NCBI GenBank assembly: GCA_964387355.1
Contig: CAYLWJ010000036.1
Location: 1 to 10,378 of the forward strand
Reading direction: 5' to 3'
DNA from: Calidifonticultor sp964387355
GTDB lineage: Bacteria; Actinomycetota; Humimicrobiia; Humimicrobiales; Humimicrobiaceae
DNA length: 10,378 nucleotides
Made by a program: the position numbers and the translations under genes. Positions 6,145-10,378 of the stretch are shown in pieces (positions within the stretch are counted from its first letter, which is position 1; each line of letters opens with the position of its first letter). The notes below the pieces were generated by a model, which was not told the origin of the DNA, did not search any database, and saw only the letters and a list, made by a program, of their open reading frames with translations.

Positions 6145-6174
6145 TTATTTTTCGACTTTTAAGTCTCAAAATAA

Positions 6175-6229
6175 AAAATATCTATCATCCTAGTACAAAA
6201 AATGACCATAACCTTTAAATAGATATTTT
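6175..6229. repeat. 11-bp perfect inverted repeat, 33-nt spacer
   Basis: AAAATATCTAT (6175-6185) and ATAGATATTTT (6219-6229) are exact inverse complements. The element lies just after the toxin remnant. It could be a weak terminator or the ends of a tiny decayed element; no duplicated target site is evident. Confidence 0.55.
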
Positions 6230-6311
6230 CTTAACTATATTTACTTGTTTATTATATTTTTATTTTTAAGTTTTTATTATGAAAAATTTAAGTTGTTTTA
6301 AAATGTAAACC

Positions 6312-6329
6312 TTAAGTTAGGGAACTTAA
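6312..6329. promoter_or_regulatory. 7-bp inverted repeat before lipoprotein gene
   Basis: TTAAGTT (6312-6318) and AACTTAA (6323-6329) are separated by AGGG and end 14 nt before the ATG at 6344. The AGGG in the loop is the only SD-like sequence near that start, so a hairpin here could affect translation. It could also be an operator. Confidence 0.35.
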
Positions 6330-6343
6330 CATAAACAAAAGCA

Positions 6344-6853
6344 ATGAGATTAAAAAATAATTTAAAAAAAACTTTAAAAAAGTTATATTTCTTTATTTAT
6401 CTTTTTATAATATTACTTTTTAGTTTTTGTATTATTCTGAATTTAACATTGTTAACTGGTTGTAAAAGCGGTAAAGTTATTAAAACATCTCAAACAGATT
6501 TATTTTATATTTCAATAAAGGACATAATTAAAAATCCTGATTCCTTTAAAGATAAATATGTTGTAATTAAAGGGTATGGAGTTATTACTGCAACTTTTCC
6601 TTTACCTCCTGGTTATATTGGATTAGATAAAAGAACAGTATTTGTAGATTCATTTAAAGACAAAATTATTGCAAATATAGAATATTTAAATAAAGAAACT
6701 TTAAATCTTGATAATCTAAGATTATATGACCCAGAAAATTTAAGAGAGTTTGAAGGATATATCAGAATATTTAGCGGCCAAATTGGTGCTCCAGTATCAA
6801 TAAAATATGAAACTTTCCCTTACTTTGAGATAAGGAAAATAAAGTTAAATTAA
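6344..6853 (+). CDS. Putative lipoprotein with OB-fold-like domain
   Basis: A 169-residue protein of unknown specific function. The N-terminus is a lipoprotein signal: a basic start with many Lys residues (1-13), a hydrophobic core (14-35) and the lipobox LLTGC with the lipidated Cys at 40. The mature part of about 130 residues would be anchored on the outer face of the cytoplasmic membrane. The segment SIKDIIKNPDSFKDKYVVIK (57-76), followed by GYG, resembles the opening of small OB-fold modules in which a helix precedes the first strands. The remainder is strand-rich, so a compact beta barrel is plausible. I recognise no catalytic motif. ATG 6344 is chosen because it gives a complete signal peptide, although its SD is poor. 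The gene stands alone between a toxin-antitoxin remnant and a decayed minus-strand gene. Confidence 0.75.
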   Translation: MRLKNNLKKTLKKLYFFIYLFIILLFSFCIILNLTLLTGCKSGKVIKTSQTDLFYISIKDIIKNPDSFKDKYVVIKGYGVITATFPLPPGYIGLDKRTVFVDSFKDKIIANIEYLNKETLNLDNLRLYDPENLREFEGYIRIFSGQIGAPVSIKYETFPYFEIRKIKLN

Positions 6854-6886
6854 GCATATTATTTGTATTTTTTTAAAAAACCTTCC

Positions 6887-7120
6887 TTAATTAAATAGCT
6901 TTCTATAGACATAATAATATTTTCTGCAATCGTTAATATCTTGTTTAGCTTTGTAAGAATTTAATTCTTCCTCATACTCATAATCTCCGATTTGCCTGTC
7001 TTTAAAGAGAGGCTCGAATTTATATTTTTTAAAGCGTGATTTTTCATATATAAAAGCAGTTATAACTACGTTATATTCCCAGGCAATTTCCCAAACAAAA
7101 ATATCATATTTTATGAAATT
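6887..7120 (-). pseudogene. Decayed nucleotidyltransferase-like fragment
   Basis: On the minus strand an open frame of 77 codons runs from 7120 down to a TAA at 6889-6887. It has no ATG, GTG or TTG start, and a stop lies just upstream. The translation includes DIFVWEIAWEYNVVITAFIY, which resembles the C-terminal part of minimal nucleotidyltransferase (MNT) domains, where a helix and an EYxVVI strand are followed by an F/Y-rich tail. The catalytic GSxAxG-type motif and acidic residues would lie upstream and are absent. MNT proteins commonly pair with HEPN proteins as toxin-antitoxin modules. This may therefore be another dead module next to the broken vapBC. Identification is by eye from a short match and is tentative. 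Confidence 0.45.
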
Positions 7121-7127
7121 TTATGAA
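7108..7127 (+). repeat. Perfect 10-bp tandem repeat before deoR promoter
   Basis: ATTTTATGAA occurs twice in a row, at 7108-7117 and 7118-7127, ending 7 nt before the TTGACA box of the regulator's promoter. DeoR-family repressors often bind repeated sites near their own promoters, so it is a candidate operator or activator site. Confidence 0.5.
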
Positions 7128-7134
7128 AAATTTA

Positions 7135-7162
7135 TTGACATAAGATTAATTTTTATTAAAAT
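7135..7162 (+). promoter_or_regulatory. Sigma-A-type promoter for the deoR operon
   Basis: A consensus TTGACA (7135-7140) is followed after 16 nt by TAAAAT (7157-7162). Transcription would start near 7169 and leave a leader of about 90 nt before ATG 7261. It is the clearest promoter in the window. Confidence 0.65.
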
Positions 7163-7260
7163 ATAAGTAAATATTTCATGATATATAAAAAATATACATA
7201 AAAAAATCAAAAATAATCAGAGTAAATAGTCAAAGTAAAAAGTAAAATATAGGTTTTTAA

Positions 7261-8031
7261 ATGCTTCAACAGACAAGAAAAGAAGAAATAATAAGGTTGC
7301 TTCAGGAAAAAAAGGAGTATTTGGTTGAAGATCTCTGTAAAAAATTTTCTGTTTCTCTTTCAACAATTCATAGGGACTTAAATGAGTTAGAACGTGAAGG
7401 ACGTATAAAAAAAATCCATGGCGGGGTACTTTTAAATGTTATTGAAGACATTGAAACTAGAAACACAATTAGGTTAAAAACAAATATAGATTTAAAAAAA
7501 AGAATTGCAAATAAAGCATTGGAATTTGTAAATAACGGTGATTGTATTTTTGTTGATAACTCAACAACTTGTTATTATTTTGCCAAAGCTATAGCTGAAT
7601 CTAAAATACAGGATTTATTAATTATTACTAATTCGTATTTGATACCCGGACTTTTTACCAGAAATGAAAATATTCAAGTAGTTTCAACTGGCGGATATCT
7701 TTTAAAGGAGTTTAACTGTTTTGTAGGGCCAATGGCAATAACAACAATTGATAAATTTAATGGTGATAAATTTTTCCTTTCCACTGCTGCTATTTCAATA
7801 GAAGGACAGCTTAGTGATACCTTTAGGCCTGAATCTGATGAAATAAAAAGAGAAATGTATAAAAGATCAAGGGAAAGTATTTGCTTGGTTGATTCTACAA
7901 AATTTGGGAAAATTGGCCAGAATAGGGTTTTTTTAATATCAGAAATAAATGTAATTATTACAGATAATTCATGCAGTCAAGAAACACGAGAAGAATTTAT
8001 AAAGATTGGAAAAGAGTTAGTTATTGCTTAA
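7261..8031 (+). CDS. DeoR-family transcriptional regulator
   Basis: A 256-residue cytoplasmic regulator. Residues 1-57 form the DeoR winged helix-turn-helix: RKEEIIRLLQEKKEYLVEDL, then a recognition region around SVSLSTIHRDLNELEREGRI, then the wing KIHGG. From about 75 onward is the DeoR C-terminal sensor domain, with IFVDNSTTCYYFAKAI (about 95-110), TNS and VSTGG, related to the ISOCOT/ribose-5-phosphate isomerase fold that binds sugar phosphates. Length is typical of the family. Such proteins are usually repressors of a neighbouring sugar operon and are relieved by a phosphorylated intermediate. The two genes that follow in the same direction, a metal-dependent hydrolase and a NagB-like protein, are the natural targets. 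ATG 7261 gives a standard DeoR N-terminus, but no good SD precedes it. A strong promoter and a tandem repeat lie upstream, consistent with autoregulation. Confidence 0.93.
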   Translation: MLQQTRKEEIIRLLQEKKEYLVEDLCKKFSVSLSTIHRDLNELEREGRIKKIHGGVLLNVIEDIETRNTIRLKTNIDLKKRIANKALEFVNNGDCIFVDNSTTCYYFAKAIAESKIQDLLIITNSYLIPGLFTRNENIQVVSTGGYLLKEFNCFVGPMAITTIDKFNGDKFFLSTAAISIEGQLSDTFRPESDEIKREMYKRSRESICLVDSTKFGKIGQNRVFLISEINVIITDNSCSQETREEFIKIGKELVIA

Positions 8032-8108
8032 TAGATGCAGCAAAATTGAAAAATTAGAAATATTTTCTTAGTAAATTGTGTAAATAAAAGACTTTATCAG
8101 GAGATTTG

Positions 8109-9164
8109 ATGAATAATTTGTTAAAAGATTTTACAGAAAAAGATAATGAAATTTATAATGAGGAATTTTTTAATTTTTTACCCGATAAAATTATTGATTC
8201 ACATGTTCATTTATGGAAAAGGGAATTTTTCCAAAAAGAGGTCTTGCCTGAAAGACAAAAGTCTAACCCTTTTGCAGACCCTGATATAATTGATGGCTTT
8301 ACATTTGAGGATTTTAACAAAACGGCAGAGAAACTGTTTTTTGGCAAAACTTACGAAGGTGTTTTTTTTGCGTTGCCTGTAAAAGAAATTAATTTGGCTA
8401 AAGCTAATAGTTATATTGCAGATGTTTGTTTGAAAAACAATGCTTATGGTCTATACGTACCTGAGCCTGATTTAAAAACAATTCCAGATAACTTTTTTGA
8501 AAATAGATTTATTGGATTTAAGCCATATCCAGACTTAGCTGAATATAATCAGACTAATGATTTTTCAAAACTTGATATAGATGTAAGTATTTTTGATTTT
8601 ATATCAAAAGCTGTACTTGATTTTTCTAATAAATATGGGCTTATAGTTTTAATTCATATTCCTCGAAAAGGAAGGCTAAATGACAAGAGAAATATTGATG
8701 AAATTATTTCTATTTGTAAAAAATATCCAAATATAAAGGTAATTTTAGCTCATGCAGGCAGGTCTTACTGCTATAGTGATATAAAAGATAATATTAAATT
8801 ATTAAAAGATTTGGATAATTTATTTGTTGATACAGCTATGATTAACAGCTATTCAGTAAATAAAGTTCTTTTAGAAGAGCTTGGACCTGAGCGAGTTTTA
8901 TATGGCAGTGATTTAAGTGTAGCAGCTCTAAAGGGTAAAAATATTGATATAAATAATAAGCATTATTTTGTAACAGATAAGCCTCGTCCCTGGAGCTTAT
9001 CTTCAAGTGATATGAAATTGGAGGATTTTACTTACTTTATTTATGAAATCATAAGGGCAATAAAAATTGCAATAAAAAGTTTAAACCTAGATCTAAAGGC
9101 GATAGAAAAAATATTTTATCAAAATATTAAAAATATAATTGATGATATAAATATTTATTTGTAA
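8109..9164 (+). CDS. Amidohydrolase-superfamily metal-dependent hydrolase
   Basis: A 351-residue TIM-barrel enzyme, probably of the amidohydrolase-2 (COG2159-like) group. Metal and catalytic residues read in order: DSHVHLW (D30, H32, H34), a possible role for Lys in FIGFKPYP (about 135-142), His in VLIHIP (H183), His in VILAHAGRSY (H215) and the late Asp in LYGSDLS (D268). This set fits a one- or two-metal hydrolase, lactonase or decarboxylase; the substrate cannot be read from the sequence. No signal peptide is present, so it is cytoplasmic. I place the start at ATG 8109, five bases after AGGAG (8099-8103); an in-frame TTG at 8106 would be too close to the SD. It lies 77 nt after the deoR gene and 78 nt before the NagB-like gene, so it probably shares their operon and acts on a sugar-derived compound. 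Confidence 0.85.
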   Translation: MNNLLKDFTEKDNEIYNEEFFNFLPDKIIDSHVHLWKREFFQKEVLPERQKSNPFADPDIIDGFTFEDFNKTAEKLFFGKTYEGVFFALPVKEINLAKANSYIADVCLKNNAYGLYVPEPDLKTIPDNFFENRFIGFKPYPDLAEYNQTNDFSKLDIDVSIFDFISKAVLDFSNKYGLIVLIHIPRKGRLNDKRNIDEIISICKKYPNIKVILAHAGRSYCYSDIKDNIKLLKDLDNLFVDTAMINSYSVNKVLLEELGPERVLYGSDLSVAALKGKNIDINNKHYFVTDKPRPWSLSSSDMKLEDFTYFIYEIIRAIKIAIKSLNLDLKAIEKIFYQNIKNIIDDINIYL

Positions 9165-9242
9165 ATTAAAGAGGTTTATATTTAAATTTTTTTCTAGAAG
9201 GGTTAATAATTAAAGGCTTTAAAAAAAAGGGGGTCTACTAAA

Positions 9243-10181
9243 TTGCAAGATTTTAAGTTTAGCATTTCTCAATGGGCACCATTTAGAGATGAAGAGGTAT
9301 GTGAAAGAGTAAGAAATATAAAAAGGAAAGACATTGAAAAACATTCGAACCCAAATCTTTCTATAAAGATATTAAAAGATACTGACATATCTTTTATGAA
9401 TGCTTGGGATATCTTTAATAGAATTAAACAGTCTTCAGAAGAGAATAAAAAACTTGTATTAATACTTCCTCAACCCCATCCATTATATAGCAAGGTAGCT
9501 TATCTTATAAACAAGTTTAATATAAATTGTAAAAATCTATGGACATTTAATATGGATGAGTGGGCAGATGAAGATGGTAATATAGCTCCAGAGACTTATA
9601 GAAATGGTTTCTTATATGCAATGAAACATAACTTTTACTATCAGATAGAAGAAAAACTTAGACCTCCTGAGAATCAGATAATTGGACCGACAAACAAAAA
9701 TTTTAAAGACTATGAGAAAATGATAGACGATTTAGGTGGTGCAGATGTTTGTTATGGTGGTATAGGTTGGAGCGGGCATCTAGCTTTTATAGAGCCTGGT
9801 TCACCTGAATTTAAAGCAAATAGTCTAGAAGAATGGAAAGAAATGGGTCCAAGAATAGTAACACTTTCTCCTTTTACTATTGCACAAAGTAGCCTTGATC
9901 CTGATTTTGGCATGAGTGGAGATTGGTCAGCTATTCCACCTAAAGCAGCAACAATTGGTCCACGGCAAATTCTCCAAGCAAAGCTAAGATGTTCTTGGAA
10001 CAGCTTTACAATAAGCCAAACACTAGTATCATGGCAGAGGTTTACTGTAAGACTTGCCTTATTTGGGCCGGTTACACCAGATATTCCAGCCTCTATGCTA
10101 CAGCTTGCACCAAGTAATTTTTATATGTCAGAAAGTATTGCAAAAGATATTGAGCCTAGTTTTGAGCATAGTTGGTACTAG
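9243..10181 (+). CDS. Divergent NagB/RpiA-fold protein, GlcN6P isomerase-like
   Basis: A 312-residue protein related to glucosamine-6-phosphate deaminase/isomerase (NagB, about 266 residues in E. coli), with a longer N-terminus. Family marks are FNMDEW (102-107; NagB FNMDEY, catalytic D72 = D105), GGIGWSGHLAFIEPG (172-186; NagB GNDGHIAFNEP) and PPKAATIG (232-239). His143 and Glu148 are kept as H179 and E184, but the Asp141 position is Ser177. By eye alignment, NagB's phosphate contacts also seem lost: LPTGGTP is LPQPHPL, Arg172 aligns with Leu, and the GSQKALAL loop with Lys208 is GPVTPDIPAS. A reaction on a non-phosphorylated or differently held sugar is possible, as is a non-enzymatic role. 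Start is TTG 9243 after AAGGGGG (9227-9233). It follows the amidohydrolase in the same operon; no terminator is visible after it. Confidence 0.8.
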   Translation: MQDFKFSISQWAPFRDEEVCERVRNIKRKDIEKHSNPNLSIKILKDTDISFMNAWDIFNRIKQSSEENKKLVLILPQPHPLYSKVAYLINKFNINCKNLWTFNMDEWADEDGNIAPETYRNGFLYAMKHNFYYQIEEKLRPPENQIIGPTNKNFKDYEKMIDDLGGADVCYGGIGWSGHLAFIEPGSPEFKANSLEEWKEMGPRIVTLSPFTIAQSSLDPDFGMSGDWSAIPPKAATIGPRQILQAKLRCSWNSFTISQTLVSWQRFTVRLALFGPVTPDIPASMLQLAPSNFYMSESIAKDIEPSFEHSWY

Positions 10182-10307
10182 TGAGATCTAATAGAGATAT
10201 TAGGACGAGAAAAATATAATATAATATTGCCTATATTAGTAGTTTAGTAAAATAAATTTTTAAAGTCAAACTAAATAAAATATTTCTTGTATTACTAAAA
10301 ATTGGAT

Positions 10308-10319
10308 AAAGGAGGTGAT
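10308..10319 (+). promoter_or_regulatory. Near-perfect Shine-Dalgarno without a gene
   Basis: AAAGGAGGTGAT (10308-10319) is a 12-base match to the complement of the usual 16S rRNA 3' end. Behind it all three frames stop within about 30 nt, and no ATG, GTG or TTG lies at a usable distance before a long frame. The nearest ATG (10319) is followed at once by TAA. It may belong to a degraded gene or have another role. Confidence 0.6.
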
Positions 10320-10378
10320 GTAAAGCTACATAAAATAATTTTTTAAAAATACAAAGTTAAATTAGCATTAATTTAGGA

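Noticed and set aside
8106..8108. TTG 8106 as start of the amidohydrolase
   Set aside because: It would be only two bases from AGGAG (8099-8103), while ATG 8109 has a normal five-base spacing.
10302..10346. 14-codon frame from TTG through the orphan SD
   Set aside because: The SD-like sequence lies inside this frame and not before it, and no other ribosome site precedes the TTG.

Overview
The window is a very AT-rich stretch with strong AAAGGAG-type Shine-Dalgarno (SD) sites, TTG starts, a T-box riboswitch, and long non-coding spacers full of short repeats. This points to a low-GC anaerobic member of the Firmicutes (Clostridia or a relative). I cannot name the genus. All intact genes lie on the + strand; the one minus-strand gene is a decayed fragment. 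There are no tRNA or rRNA genes, no CRISPR array and no complete insertion sequence.

Left part (1-2206): the 3' portion of a T-box leader (1-166) is followed by about 400 nt without a gene. Then comes a possible 19-codon leader peptide with two Trp codons (566-625), and then a stand-alone TrpB2-type tryptophan synthase beta chain (783-2153). A long hairpin closes the unit. The order T-box, Trp-rich mini-ORF, tryptophan gene resembles the Bacillus subtilis rtpA (anti-TRAP) leader and is the best candidate here for an undescribed regulatory arrangement.

Middle (2305-5615): a PAS-GGDEF diguanylate cyclase with GGEEF and an RxxD inhibitory site, whose last 30 bases are duplicated just downstream. 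It is followed by transcription terminator Rho, which carries an insert of about 200 residues between its N-terminal and RNA-binding domains. The insert is hydrophilic and ends acidic.

Accessory spacer (5616-7260): a VapBC-type module with an intact ribbon-helix-helix antitoxin and a toxin gene reduced by internal deletion to 31 codons. Four 14-bp tandem repeats lie directly upstream. A small lipoprotein gene and a minus-strand nucleotidyltransferase-like remnant follow. This stretch looks like a site of gene gain and decay.

Right part (7261-10378): a DeoR-family regulator with a good promoter, a TIM-barrel metal-dependent hydrolase and a divergent NagB/glucosamine-6-phosphate isomerase-fold protein run in the same direction with gaps of under 80 nt. 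This looks like a carbohydrate-linked operon. The NagB-like protein keeps part of the catalytic set but appears to have lost the phosphate-binding residues, so its substrate is probably not an ordinary hexosamine phosphate. The window ends with a near-perfect SD that has no open reading frame behind it.
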